Positions 18,853 to 26,810 of a stretch of 64,000 nucleotides of DNA are shown here, in pieces. How positions within the stretch are numbered: the first letter of the stretch is position 1; the number at the start of each line of letters is the position of its first letter. Made by a program: the position numbers and the translations under genes. The stretch lies in the NCBI GenBank assembly GCA_947476745.1, contig CANJRG010000011.1:62001-126000 (forward strand), written 5' to 3'. Source of the DNA: Acidimicrobiia bacterium. GTDB lineage: Bacteria; Actinomycetota; Acidimicrobiia; Acidimicrobiales; CAIXPF01. The notes below the pieces were generated by a model that was given only the letters and a program-made list of their open reading frames with translations, was not told the origin of the DNA and did no database searches.

Positions 18853-20093
18853 GCCCTGCCGGCGGCCGCGGTGCCGCTCGCTCCGGCGGTCGTTCGGACG
18901 GCCCGCCCTCGGGCGCCGGTCGCGGTCGGGCGGCGGGCGGACGGACCGGCGGTCCGCCGTCCTCCAGCCGCGGCGGGGCTGCGTCCTCCGGCCGCGGGCC
19001 CGCTGGTTCCGGTGCTCGTGGATCGGCCGGATCGGCTGGCCGGGCAGGGGCTGCCGGCGGCCGCTCCAGCGCCGGTCGCAGTGACGGGCCGGCGGGTCGC
19101 GGGGCAGCACCGGCGGGTCGCGGGGCGAGCTCCGCAGGTCGCGGGGCAGCACCGGCGGGTCGCGGGGCAGCACCGGCGGGTCGCGGGGCAGCACCGGCGG
19201 GTCGTGGTACGGCCTCGTCGGGTCGCGGTGCGGGTGGCCAGGGGCGCCGCCGCGGCGACGCTGCCGACGCCGATCCGGCCGGCAAGCCGCTACCGAACGT
19301 CGGCCGCGGCATCGGTGGTGAGCAGGTCGAGGGTCGCCAGGCGGTGCGGGAGCTGCTGGTCGCGGGGCGGCGACGGGTGCGCGAGGTCCTGATGGCCGCA
19401 GAGCTCGATGAGGCCGAGATCCTCGAGGACATTCGCGAGTTGTGCGACGCCCGCCGGGTGCCGCTGCGCGAGTTGGGCCGCAATCATTTCGACGCCCTCA
19501 CGGCCACCCAGTCGGCCCAGGGGGTGCTGGCCCGGGCCCAGAGCCTGCCCGAGCACACCCTCGACGACCTCCTGCGGACCCGCCGCGGTGGCCCGCGGCC
19601 GTTCCTGGTGGCACTGGACGGGGTGACCGACCCTGGCAATCTCGGTGCCCTGCTTCGCAGCGCGGAGGGATCGGGGGTCACCGGGGTGATCCTGCCCCGC
19701 CACCGGGCGGTGCATGTGACGCCGTCGGTGACCAAGGCCGCAGCCGGAGCGGTGGAGTACGTCCGCATGGCCCTCGTCGGCGGTCTGCCGACCACGTTGA
19801 TGCAGCTCAACGATGCCGGGGTGTGGACCATCGGGCTCGACGGGAGCTCCACCACGTCGCTCTACTCGTTGCCGCTCGGCGATCAGCCGGTGTGCCTGGT
19901 CTTCGGCGCCGAGGGCAAAGGGCTTTCCCGGCTAGTGCGTGAACGCTGCTCCCAGCTCGCGGCGATCCCTCTCGGCGGGCAGCTCAACTCGCTCAACGTG
20001 GCCGCCGCTGCTGCCGTGGCGTGCTTCGAGATCTCGCGGCAGCGCGGGACGTTCGGGCCCGACCTCGCTGCGCCGGGGCCGGCGGAGGCCTGA
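18849..20093 (+). CDS. rlmB: 23S rRNA 2'-O-methyltransferase RlmB/TrmH family with RGG-like extension
   Basis: A 414-residue SpoU-family RNA methyltransferase. The first ~150 residues are a disordered Gly/Arg/Ala/Ser-rich extension containing 21-base tandem repeats (GRGAAPA units). The catalytic part has the substrate-binding domain (EGRQAVRELL) and the knotted SPOUT fold with VTDPGNLGALLRSAEGSG, FGAEGKGLSRLV and the SLNVAAAAAVACFE signature. The closest characterised activity is Gm2251 methylation of 23S rRNA. GTG 18849 overlaps the ispF stop (GTGA). cysS, which often separates ispF and rlmB in actinobacteria, is absent. The exact nucleotide modified is not certain. Confidence 0.9.
   Translation: MSPAGGRGAARSGGRSDGPPSGAGRGRAAGGRTGGPPSSSRGGAASSGRGPAGSGARGSAGSAGRAGAAGGRSSAGRSDGPAGRGAAPAGRGASSAGRGAAPAGRGAAPAGRGAAPAGRGTASSGRGAGGQGRRRGDAADADPAGKPLPNVGRGIGGEQVEGRQAVRELLVAGRRRVREVLMAAELDEAEILEDIRELCDARRVPLRELGRNHFDALTATQSAQGVLARAQSLPEHTLDDLLRTRRGGPRPFLVALDGVTDPGNLGALLRSAEGSGVTGVILPRHRAVHVTPSVTKAAAGAVEYVRMALVGGLPTTLMQLNDAGVWTIGLDGSSTTSLYSLPLGDQPVCLVFGAEGKGLSRLVRERCSQLAAIPLGGQLNSLNVAAAAAVACFEISRQRGTFGPDLAAPGPAEA
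19089..19235. repeat. 21-base tandem repeat, about 7 copies, in rlmB
   Basis: Units of the type CCGGCGGGTCGCGGGGCAGC plus one base, four nearly identical and three diverged, encode the heptapeptide (A/S)GRG(A/T)xx in the N-terminal extension of RlmB. Confidence 0.9.
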
Positions 20094-20096
20094 CCC

Positions 20097-20130
20097 GGCC
20101 GCAGGCTCGGCCGGCTACCTAACTGCGGCC
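20097..20130. terminator. Inverted repeat between rlmB and the convergent aminoacylase gene
   Basis: GGCCGCAG and CTGCGGCC pair around an 18-base loop. The right arm overlaps the last codons of the convergent gene. Likely a shared terminator. Confidence 0.45.
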
Positions 20131-21591
20131 GCGGCGCAGCATCCGCCCGGCCCGGACCGGCTGGTGCACGCCGTCGCGGTAGGAGATCACGCCGTTCACC
20201 GCCACCAGGCCGATGCCGGTGCTCTCCAGCTTCGGCTCGTCGTAGGTGGCCCGGTCGGCCACCGTCAGCTCGTCGAGCAGCACCAGGTCGGCCCAGCCGC
20301 CCTGCACCACCCGGCCGCGGTCGACCAGCCCGAAGCGGTCGCAGCTGAGTGAGGTCATACGCCGGACCGCCTCACCGAGGGGCAGCACGTCGCGTTCGCG
20401 CACGTAGTGGCCGAGCACACGCGGGAACGTACCGAACAGCCGCGGGTGTGGGCGGCCGTTCAGGTCCGGGATGCCGTCGCTGCCCACCATCACCAACGGG
20501 TGACGCAGGTTGGTCTCGATGTCGGCCTCGTCGATGAGGAACTGGATGCAGATCGTCTCCGTACCGCGCGGTGCGGTCAGGACCTGGCGGATCACGTCGA
20601 CCGGGGCCACGCCCCATTCCCCGGCCACGTCGACACACATCCGCCCCTCGAGCTCGCGGCGCGCCGGACAACTGGCGAAGCGGATCACCTCGGCCAGGGC
20701 CGGGTCGAGGCGGTCGAGGTTGAAGTACTGCGCCATCGGTCCGCTGCCCGCGGTGTACGGATAGACGTCGGCCATGACGTCGAGGCCCTCGGCGTTGGCC
20801 TGGTCCATGAGCGCGAGCGACGCGCCGACCTTGCCCCAGTTCTGCCGGCCGGCGGCCTTGTGGTGGGAGATCTGCACCGGCAGGCCGGCCTCGCGTCCGA
20901 TGTGCAAGGCCTCCTGCACCGCATCGAGTAGCCGGTCGCCCTCGTTGCGCAGATGGGTGGTGTACAGGCCCCCCGCTTCCGCCGCCACGCGTGCCAACTC
21001 CACGATCTCCGCAGTCTGGCTGTAGCGGCCGGGCTCGTAGATCAGCCCGGTGGACAGCCCGCAGGCACCCTGTTCCATGGCCAGGCGGACATGGGCCCGC
21101 ATCCGGTCGAGTTCGGCCGGGGTCGGTTCGCGCCGCTCGAGGCCGAGGACGAGGTGCCGGACCGTGTTGTGCCCGACGAGCGCCATGGCGTTGCACGCCG
21201 GTTGGGCGTCGTGCACGGCTGCGGCGTACCCCGCCAGATCGGTCCAGCCGGCGGTGGTGCGCAGCAGCTTGGTGTGGTCGGTGGCCCCCAACAGCGCCGG
21301 GGCGGCGGAGAAGCCGCAGTTGCCGATCACCAGGGAGGTGCAGCCCTGCGAGATCTTGAAGCCCAGCTCCGGGTGGCTGAGGAGCGCTCCGTCGTCGTGG
21401 GTGTGCACGTCGACGAAGCCGGGGGTGAGCAGCATCCCGGCGGCGTCGATCTCGACGGTCGCAGCTGCACCGCTCGCCCGGCCGACCGCGCTGATCCGGC
21501 CACCGGTGACCTCGACGTCGCCCTCCAGCACGGCCGATCCCGTACCGTCGAGGATGCGGGCATTGCGCAGGGCGAGGTCGACAGCGGCCAT
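20119..21591 (-). CDS. N-acyl-D-amino-acid deacylase family amidohydrolase
   Basis: A 490-residue metal-dependent amidohydrolase. The TIM-barrel metal site begins with GFVDVHTHDD near residue 65, and later conserved pieces include QISHHKAAG, DVYPYTAGSG and MVGSDG; the GNCGFSAAP segment is typical of D-aminoacylase/DAN-type enzymes. The family hydrolyses N-acyl-D-amino acids; related members act on other amides, so substrate is uncertain. ATG 21591 lies 6 bases after TACGCT, and a longer in-frame start at 21627 has no such signal. Divergent from the GMC oxidoreductase gene. Confidence 0.85.
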   Translation of the reverse strand: MAAVDLALRNARILDGTGSAVLEGDVEVTGGRISAVGRASGAAATVEIDAAGMLLTPGFVDVHTHDDGALLSHPELGFKISQGCTSLVIGNCGFSAAPALLGATDHTKLLRTTAGWTDLAGYAAAVHDAQPACNAMALVGHNTVRHLVLGLERREPTPAELDRMRAHVRLAMEQGACGLSTGLIYEPGRYSQTAEIVELARVAAEAGGLYTTHLRNEGDRLLDAVQEALHIGREAGLPVQISHHKAAGRQNWGKVGASLALMDQANAEGLDVMADVYPYTAGSGPMAQYFNLDRLDPALAEVIRFASCPARRELEGRMCVDVAGEWGVAPVDVIRQVLTAPRGTETICIQFLIDEADIETNLRHPLVMVGSDGIPDLNGRPHPRLFGTFPRVLGHYVRERDVLPLGEAVRRMTSLSCDRFGLVDRGRVVQGGWADLVLLDELTVADRATYDEPKLESTGIGLVAVNGVISYRDGVHQPVRAGRMLRRGRS

Positions 21592-21597
21592 GGGGGC

Positions 21598-21603
21598 AGC
21601 GTA
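21598..21603 (-). promoter_or_regulatory. Leaderless -10 box of the aminoacylase gene
   Basis: Reads TACGCT on the reverse strand, 6 bases before ATG 21591. Confidence 0.5.
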
Positions 21604-21631
21604 GGCGAGGCGACCGGGTGCGCTCATCGGC

Positions 21632-21637
21632 CATGAT
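21632..21637 (+). promoter_or_regulatory. Possible leaderless -10 box of the GMC gene
   Basis: CATGAT lies 6 bases before ATG 21644, a CANNNT variant of the pattern. Confidence 0.35.
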
Positions 21638-21643
21638 GCTGCG

Positions 21644-23242
21644 ATGACAGCTCCCCAGATCGCCGGCGGTGCAGGCGAACGCTTCGATGTGGTCGTGGTC
21701 GGTGGCGGGGCCGCCGGTGCCGTGGTGGCGGCCCGGGTGTCGGAGGACCCGAACCGGCGGGTGGCGTTGGTGGAGGCCGGGCCCGACTACCCGCTGGCGG
21801 CGGAGCTGCCGGCGGACCTCGTCGACGGGCACGACAACTCCTACGTGGCCCACGACTGGGGGCTGGAATACCTTCCGGTATCGGCGCGGTCCGGGCGTAC
21901 CGACCGGTTTCCCCGGGGTCGGGTCACCGGCGGCTCCTCGGCGGTCAACACCACGATCGCGCTGCGTGGCACCCCTGCGGACTATGACCACTGGGCTGCG
22001 TCGGGAAACCCGGCCTGGGCGTGGGAGCACGTGCTGGGGGCCTTCCGGCGCCTCGAACGCGATCTCGATTTCGGCGACGCCCAGTACCACGGCGACGCCG
22101 GGCCGATCTCGATCCGGCGCTTCGGCGAGGCCGAGTTGGTGCCGACCCAGGCGGCGTTCCTCGAGGCCTGCGCGGAGGTCGGGCACCCGGCATGTGCTGA
22201 TGTGAACGCTCCGGACGCGGTCGGGGCCGGGGTGATGGCGGTCAACAAGCTCGGCCGGCTGCGGGTGTCGACCGCGATCGGCTACCTGTCCGCGGCACGC
22301 CACCGGCCGAACCTGACGATCCTCGCCGGGGCGACGGTCCGGCGTGTGACCTTCGACGGGCGACGTCGGGTCACCGGCGTAGAGATGTCGGCCGACGACG
22401 GCGGGGTCCGGCGCATCGACGCCGAGGTGGTGGTGGTCTGCGCCGGCGCAGTGCACACGCCCGGCATCCTGGTCCGTTCGGGCATCGGGGCACGGGAGGA
22501 ACTCGACCGGCTCGGGGTCACGGCGGTACACGTCGCCCCCGGCGTCGGGGCCGGTCTGCAGGACCATCCGGCGCTCGCCGTGGTGTGCCGGGCCCGCCAC
22601 CCGGAGTTGTGCGCCCCCGACCTGCCGCTGGTCCAGACCATCACCCGGTACACCGCGGCGGGATCGAACAGCCCGCTCGACGTGAACATCGAGCTGATCA
22701 CCCGGGCCCGTTGGGCTGGGAACCGTACCGGGAGGGCCGAGGACGGCGCAGCGTTCCTGCTCGCCCCGAGCCTGGAGCAGGTGGACGGCCGGGGCCGGAT
22801 CCGTCAGCGCAGCCTCGATCCGTCGGCCCCGGTGGACATCGAGCCCGACTTCGGGGTGAACGCCAGCGACGTCGAGCGTCACGTGACTGCCTGGCAGGAC
22901 GCGCTGGCCCTGACCCGGACCGCGGCACTGGCGCCCTACATCGAGGAGGTCGTCTTCCCCGACCCACGCCGGGTCAGCGGCCGGGACGACCTGGTGGAGT
23001 TGGCCCGTCGGGTCTCCGCGTCGGGCTACCACCCGAGCTGTACGGCGCGTATGGGCCCGCAGGACGACCCCGACGCGGTGGTCGACCAGTACGGACGCTG
23101 CCACGGCGTCGAGGGCCTGGTGGTCGCCGATGCCTCGATCATGCCGGCCGTCCCGCGTGCCAACACCAACCTCACCTCGATCATGATCGGCGAGATGATC
23201 GGCGAGTGGATCCGACGCGACGCTGACCGCTACCGGCCCTGA
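21644..23242 (+). CDS. GMC-family FAD-dependent oxidoreductase
   Basis: A 532-residue flavoprotein. The ADP-binding GGGAAGAVVAARV is near residue 20, a GMC signature GRVTGGSSAVN follows near 95, the catalytic His is in SGYHPSCTARMG near 465, and the C-terminal PRANTNLTSIMIGE motif is conserved. GMC enzymes oxidise alcohols such as choline, glucose or long-chain alcohols. No specific substrate can be deduced. No signal peptide is visible. It heads a short same-strand run with a hotdog thioesterase gene. Confidence 0.88.
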   Translation: MTAPQIAGGAGERFDVVVVGGGAAGAVVAARVSEDPNRRVALVEAGPDYPLAAELPADLVDGHDNSYVAHDWGLEYLPVSARSGRTDRFPRGRVTGGSSAVNTTIALRGTPADYDHWAASGNPAWAWEHVLGAFRRLERDLDFGDAQYHGDAGPISIRRFGEAELVPTQAAFLEACAEVGHPACADVNAPDAVGAGVMAVNKLGRLRVSTAIGYLSAARHRPNLTILAGATVRRVTFDGRRRVTGVEMSADDGGVRRIDAEVVVVCAGAVHTPGILVRSGIGAREELDRLGVTAVHVAPGVGAGLQDHPALAVVCRARHPELCAPDLPLVQTITRYTAAGSNSPLDVNIELITRARWAGNRTGRAEDGAAFLLAPSLEQVDGRGRIRQRSLDPSAPVDIEPDFGVNASDVERHVTAWQDALALTRTAALAPYIEEVVFPDPRRVSGRDDLVELARRVSASGYHPSCTARMGPQDDPDAVVDQYGRCHGVEGLVVADASIMPAVPRANTNLTSIMIGEMIGEWIRRDADRYRP

Positions 23243-23349
23243 GCGACGCGACGGTTCTTACTACGGGCCGGGCGGTGCGGGCCGGCGGGCCGCTCGGGTC
23301 GGCCGGTGCTCGGCGTAACGCCCGGTGGCTCGCCGAGGTCTGACGGCGC

Positions 23350-23781
23350 ATGTCACTTCCGGTCACCGTCGATGAGGTCAACCGTTACATGGCCACCGAG
23401 CTGCCGTTCTGCGGGAGCTTCGGGATCACCTGCGAAGCGTTGTCCGAGGGTTGCTCGGTGGTGCGGTGGCACTACGACCGACGCTGGATCCGGCCCGGTG
23501 GCGAGCTGGAGTTCGTATCGGGACCAGTGATGATGGCGATGGCCGACGTCGGGATCTACGTGGCGATCTTCACGCTGGCGGGCATCACCCCGTTGGCGCT
23601 GACCAACGAGCTGAAGATGAACTTCCTGCGTCCGGCCTACGGGCGGGACCTGCTGTGCATCTCGCGCATCGTGAAAGCCGGCCGCCGGGTGGCCTACGGC
23701 ACCGCCGACGTGGTGCAGGACGGCGACCCCGACCGCATCGTGGCCCAGGCGTCCAGCAGCTACGTGATGCCGGGCGACTGA
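23350..23781 (+). CDS. Hotdog-fold thioesterase, PaaI-like
   Basis: A 143-residue hotdog protein. The central helix region GPVMMAMADVGIYVAIF, followed by TNELKMNFLRPA and the strand RRVAYGTADVVQDGDP, is typical of the PaaI/YbgC thioesterase group. Such proteins hydrolyse acyl- or aryl-CoA thioesters. The usual catalytic Asp/Glu of the helix may be Asp in MADVG. It follows the GMC gene by 107 bases on the same strand. Substrate unknown. Confidence 0.75.
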   Translation: MSLPVTVDEVNRYMATELPFCGSFGITCEALSEGCSVVRWHYDRRWIRPGGELEFVSGPVMMAMADVGIYVAIFTLAGITPLALTNELKMNFLRPAYGRDLLCISRIVKAGRRVAYGTADVVQDGDPDRIVAQASSSYVMPGD

Positions 23782-23805
23782 TGCCGGGGAAGCCGCCGCC
23801 GCCCC

Positions 23806-23811
23806 TACCGT
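23806..23811 (+). promoter_or_regulatory. Leaderless -10 box of the truncated ATP-grasp gene
   Basis: TACCGT lies 7 bases before GTG 23819. Confidence 0.4.
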
Positions 23812-23818
23812 CGTGACG

Positions 23819-24166
23819 GTGACGCGAATCGGACTGCTCACCGACCTGGCGTCGATGCCCTTCGACGAGGACCTCGAGCCGCTCGTCGTGGCGCTACAGG
23901 CCGTGGGCGTCGAGGTCGACCCCCTGCCGTGGGACGATGCCGCCGCGACATCCAGGTCGCGCCTGCAGGGCTTCGACCTGATCGTGGTGCGCTCGCCGTG
24001 GAACTACCACCGTCGCGCGGATGCCTACCTCGCCGAGATCGACCGGATGGCAGCCGTCGTGACGGTGCTCAACGATCCGGCGCTGTTGCGTTGGAACATA
24101 GACAAGCGTTACCTCGACGACCTCGCCCGGGTCGGTGGCCCGGTCAGGCCGTCTCGATCTCGTTGA
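23819..24166 (+). pseudogene. Truncated ATP-grasp (RimK-like) protein, N-terminal part only
   Basis: The 115-residue frame reads like the first third of a RimK-like ATP-grasp ligase: a Rossmann-like start (RIGLLTDL), FDLIVVRSPWNYHRRAD at about 55-71, and LNDPALLRWNIDKRYLDDLA at about 88-107. Full family members continue for a further 150-200 residues with the nucleotide-binding fold. Here the homology stops abruptly after DLARVGGPV, the frame runs into 23 bases of the convergent acyl-CoA synthetase gene, and then stops. It is most likely a deletion remnant. The leaderless promoter is still in place. Confidence 0.65.
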
Positions 24167-25784
24167 GGCCGAGCTGGGCGATGGCGGCGTCGCGCATGAC
24201 GAACTTCTGCACCTTGCCCGTCACCGTCATGGGGAACTCCTCCACGAAGGTCACGTAACGCGGCACCTTGTAGTGGGCGATCGTGCCGCGACAGAACTCC
24301 TTGACGTCCTCCTCGGTGGCGGTCATGCCCTCCTTGAGGCGGATGCAGGCCATGATCTCCTCGCCGTAGCGCCGGTCGGGCACGCCGATGACCTGCACGT
24401 CGGCCACGGCCGGATGTCCGAAGAGGAACTCCTCGAGTTCGCGGGGGTACACGTTCTCGCCGCCGCGGATGATCATGTCCTTGATGCGTCCGACGATGTT
24501 GACGTAACCGTCGGCGTCCATGGTGGCGAGATCGCCGGTGTGCATGAAGCCGTCGGCGTCGATGGCGTCGGCGGTCTTGGCCGGGTCGTTCCAGTAGCCC
24601 TGCATCACCGAGTAGCCACGGGTGCAGAACTCTCCGGGCATACCGCGCGGTGCGACGTCGCCGGTTTCGGGGTCGACGATCTTGATCTCGACGTGGGGAT
24701 GGGCCCGTCCCACCGTCGAGGTACGCCGAGTGATGTCGTCCTCGGCGAGGGTCTGGGTGGAAACCGGTGAGGTCTCGGTCATCCCGTAACAGATGGTGAC
24801 CTCGCCGAGGTGCATGCGCTCGATCGCCTGCTTCATGACCTCGACCGGGCACGGCGAGCCGGCCATGATCCCGGTGCGCAGGCTGGACAGGTCGAAACGC
24901 TCGAAGTCGGGGTGGGCCAGCTCGGCGATGAACATGGTGGGCACGCCGTAGAGCGAGGTGCAACGCTCGGCCTCGACGGCCGCCAGCACGGCGCCGGGTT
25001 CGAAGGCGTCAGAGGGGATCACCATGGTCGCGCCATGGCTGACCGACCCGAGGTTGCCCATGACCATGCCGAAGCAGTGGTAGAAGGGCACCGGGATGCA
25101 GACCCGGTCGGAAGGGCCGTAACCGCAGCCCCGGCCGACGAAGTAGCCGTTGTTCAGGATGTTGCGGTGGGTGAGGGTCGCCCCCTTGGGAAAGCCCGTC
25201 GTGCCCGACGTGTACTGGATGTTGATCGGGTCGTCGGGGAGCAGCGAGGCGGCGACCCGTTCCAGTTCGCCGTCGTCGGGAGCGATCCCCTCGGCGAGAA
25301 AGGCATCCCACTCGGGCGTCCAGAAGTACAGATCGCGTTCGAGTGTGCTCAGGCCGGGCCGGACCTGCTCGATCATGGCGCGGTAGTCGGACGTCTTGAA
25401 CGAGGGGGCGGCGATCAGCCAGCGGCAGCCAGACTGGTTGAGCGCGTACTCGACCTCGGAGGTCCGGTAGGCCGGGTTGAGGTTGACCAGGATCACCCCG
25501 ATCTTGGCGGTGGCGAACTGCACCAGGGTCCACTCGGCGTAGTTCGGGCTCCAGATACCGACCCGGTCATTGCGCTGCAACCCGGCGCGCAGCATGGCCC
25601 GGGCCATGACGTCCACGGCGTCGGCCAGCTCGCGATAGCGGTATCGCAGGTTCTGGTGGCAGCTGACGAGCGCCTCGTGGTCGGGGCGTTCGGTCGCGAC
25701 ACGGTCCAGCAGCGCCCCGATCGTCTCTTCCAGCAGCGGATGATCGGTGGGGCCGAGATCATGGGAGAGCGCAGCGGTGGTCAT
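24144..25784 (-). CDS. Fatty-acyl-CoA synthetase (AMP-forming)
   Basis: A 546-residue ANL-superfamily ligase. P-loop-like [14 protein letters not shown] near residue 185, [10 protein letters not shown] near 315, the hinge motif [35 protein letters not shown] near 410-445, and the catalytic Lys in [10 protein letters not shown] near the C-terminus are all present. It activates a fatty acid to acyl-AMP then acyl-CoA. Chain length is not evident, though the sequence is of the medium/long-chain FadD type. ATG 25784 lies 6 bases after TACCAT, which decides the start against longer frames. Confidence 0.92.
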   Translation of the reverse strand: MTTAALSHDLGPTDHPLLEETIGALLDRVATERPDHEALVSCHQNLRYRYRELADAVDVMARAMLRAGLQRNDRVGIWSPNYAEWTLVQFATAKIGVILVNLNPAYRTSEVEYALNQSGCRWLIAAPSFKTSDYRAMIEQVRPGLSTLERDLYFWTPEWDAFLAEGIAPDDGELERVAASLLPDDPINIQYTSGTTGFPKGATLTHRNILNNGYFVGRGCGYGPSDRVCIPVPFYHCFGMVMGNLGSVSHGATMVIPSDAFEPGAVLAAVEAERCTSLYGVPTMFIAELAHPDFERFDLSSLRTGIMAGSPCPVEVMKQAIERMHLGEVTICYGMTETSPVSTQTLAEDDITRRTSTVGRAHPHVEIKIVDPETGDVAPRGMPGEFCTRGYSVMQGYWNDPAKTADAIDADGFMHTGDLATMDADGYVNIVGRIKDMIIRGGENVYPRELEEFLFGHPAVADVQVIGVPDRRYGEEIMACIRLKEGMTATEEDVKEFCRGTIAHYKVPRYVTFVEEFPMTVTGKVQKFVMRDAAIAQLGLNEIETA

Positions 25785-25790
25785 GGGCGG

Positions 25791-25796
25791 ATGGTA
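25791..25796 (-). promoter_or_regulatory. Leaderless -10 box of the acyl-CoA synthetase gene
   Basis: Reads TACCAT on the reverse strand, 6 bases before ATG 25784. Confidence 0.5.
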
Positions 25797-25807
25797 GTCC
25801 TGGCCTG

Positions 25808-26392
25808 TTACTTGATCGCTCGGGCCGCCAACTCCTGCTGGAAGGCCACCGGGTAACGCAGGTACCGGATGCGCGACAGCGCCTGGTCCTGCCCGGCCGA
25901 CTCGACGTGCACCATGCCGTAGTCGAACAGCAAGCCGGGAAAGGTCTGCTGGTAGGAGAGGTCGGTCAGCTTCGACAGCGGCATGCTGCCGCCCTTGCGC
26001 CGCAGGAAGCCCCCGAATTCGATGAGCCGCCGGTCGGTAATCATGATCCGGCCGATGGCCCACTCCACGAGCTTCCACAGCAGGCGGAGCTGCACCAGGA
26101 AGATCACCACCGCCAACACCGTCTGCAGCGAGCCGCGATCGAGCCGTGCCAGCACTGGCGGGCCCAGTACGCAGACCAGCAGCTCGGGCCAGGCGGCTAG
26201 GAACAGGGCGACGACATGGCGTCGCTCGGAGTAGACGAGTTGCTCGGCCGGTCGCCCGATGTCGGGCCGGGCCGGGACCAGCAGCGCTGTCGGGTCCCAC
26301 ACGACGTACTTGCCCGCCAGTCCTCGCAGCAGTCCGGCACGTCGCGGCCGGCCCGACGGCGGGGAGGAGGTGACGGGTCCGATGTCGGCCAT
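25808..26392 (-). CDS. Membrane protein with bacterial PH domain
   Basis: A 194-residue protein. Two hydrophobic helices lie at about residues 60-80 and 88-108, followed by a bacterial PH-like domain ([35 protein letters not shown]). This architecture occurs in YdbS/YdbT-type envelope proteins of unknown function. It lies upstream of the acyl-CoA synthetase on the same strand, but that gene has its own promoter. No clear Shine-Dalgarno precedes ATG 26392. Confidence 0.65.
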   Translation of the reverse strand: MADIGPVTSSPPSGRPRRAGLLRGLAGKYVVWDPTALLVPARPDIGRPAEQLVYSERRHVVALFLAAWPELLVCVLGPPVLARLDRGSLQTVLAVVIFLVQLRLLWKLVEWAIGRIMITDRRLIEFGGFLRRKGGSMPLSKLTDLSYQQTFPGLLFDYGMVHVESAGQDQALSRIRYLRYPVAFQQELAARAIK

Positions 26393-26407
26393 GGTCGGTG
26401 ACGCCGG

Positions 26408-26563
26408 TTACTGCACGGACTGGAACAGCTGCGCCAGCGTGGCCAGGATCGTCTGGAGAGCGGCGCCGATGGCGTTGATGAACGCCGCCACGGCGTCGGG
26501 TTCCCGCACCAGGGCGATGATGGCGAACGTCACCAGGATGAACACGCCGATCTTCTGCACCAT
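26408..26563 (-). CDS. Small membrane-associated protein (51 residues)
   Basis: An ATG-initiated 51-residue frame just upstream of the PH-domain gene. It has a hydrophobic N-terminal helix ([15 protein letters not shown]) and an amphipathic Ala/Leu/Gln helix ([21 protein letters not shown]). A GAGG lies 12 bases before the start. The composition resembles small phage-holin-like or actinobacterial hypothetical membrane peptides. Family not recognised; the clean amphipathic pattern and position favour a real gene. Confidence 0.5.
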   Translation of the reverse strand: MVQKIGVFILVTFAIIALVREPDAVAAFINAIGAALQTILATLAQLFQSVQ

Positions 26564-26745
26564 TGTTGTCACCAGCCTCGTTGAGTTCTCGACGAGGCCG
26601 GACCGTGCGAGGGGCGCGTTCTGGCGTAGTCGGCTCCGCCTGTGGTGACCTTAGCGCGCTGCGTGGGCGTCATCGGGTGATGGCCCCTCGCCCGGCAGCC
26701 GCTCTCCACGGGCCGGGGTGTCCCCGCCACGGTGGCGGGCCGTTC

Positions 26746-26751
26746 TAGTCT
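26746..26751 (+). promoter_or_regulatory. Putative -10 box of the secreted surface protein gene
   Basis: TAGTCT, about 60 bases before ATG 26811. The leader contains an 8-base tandem repeat and a GAGAGAGG ribosome site. Confidence 0.4.
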
Positions 26752-26779
26752 CGCCAGGTCGCCAGGTCGCCAGGTCGCC
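26752..26779. repeat. 8-base tandem repeat CGCCAGGT, 3.5 copies
   Basis: Perfect copies begin right after the -10 hexamer, so the repeat spans the expected transcription start and early leader. Confidence 0.85.
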
Positions 26780-26810
26780 GTCGTGGACGCGTGCACGAGA
26801 GAGGTCACCG

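Noticed and set aside
19089-19235. Regularly spaced repeats considered as a CRISPR array
   Set aside because: Units are contiguous with no spacers, in frame, and encode a repeated peptide. The same applies to 1784-1825, 28368-28403, 56512-56565 and 61283-61390.
20372-23104. Long reverse-strand frame across the aminoacylase and GMC genes
   Set aside because: Overlaps two well-supported genes in other frames and shows no recognisable motif.
24144-26300. Longer acyl-CoA synthetase start running through the PH-domain gene
   Set aside because: The N-terminal extension is Arg/Pro-rich and covers another gene; ATG 25784 has a leaderless promoter and gives a normal family length.
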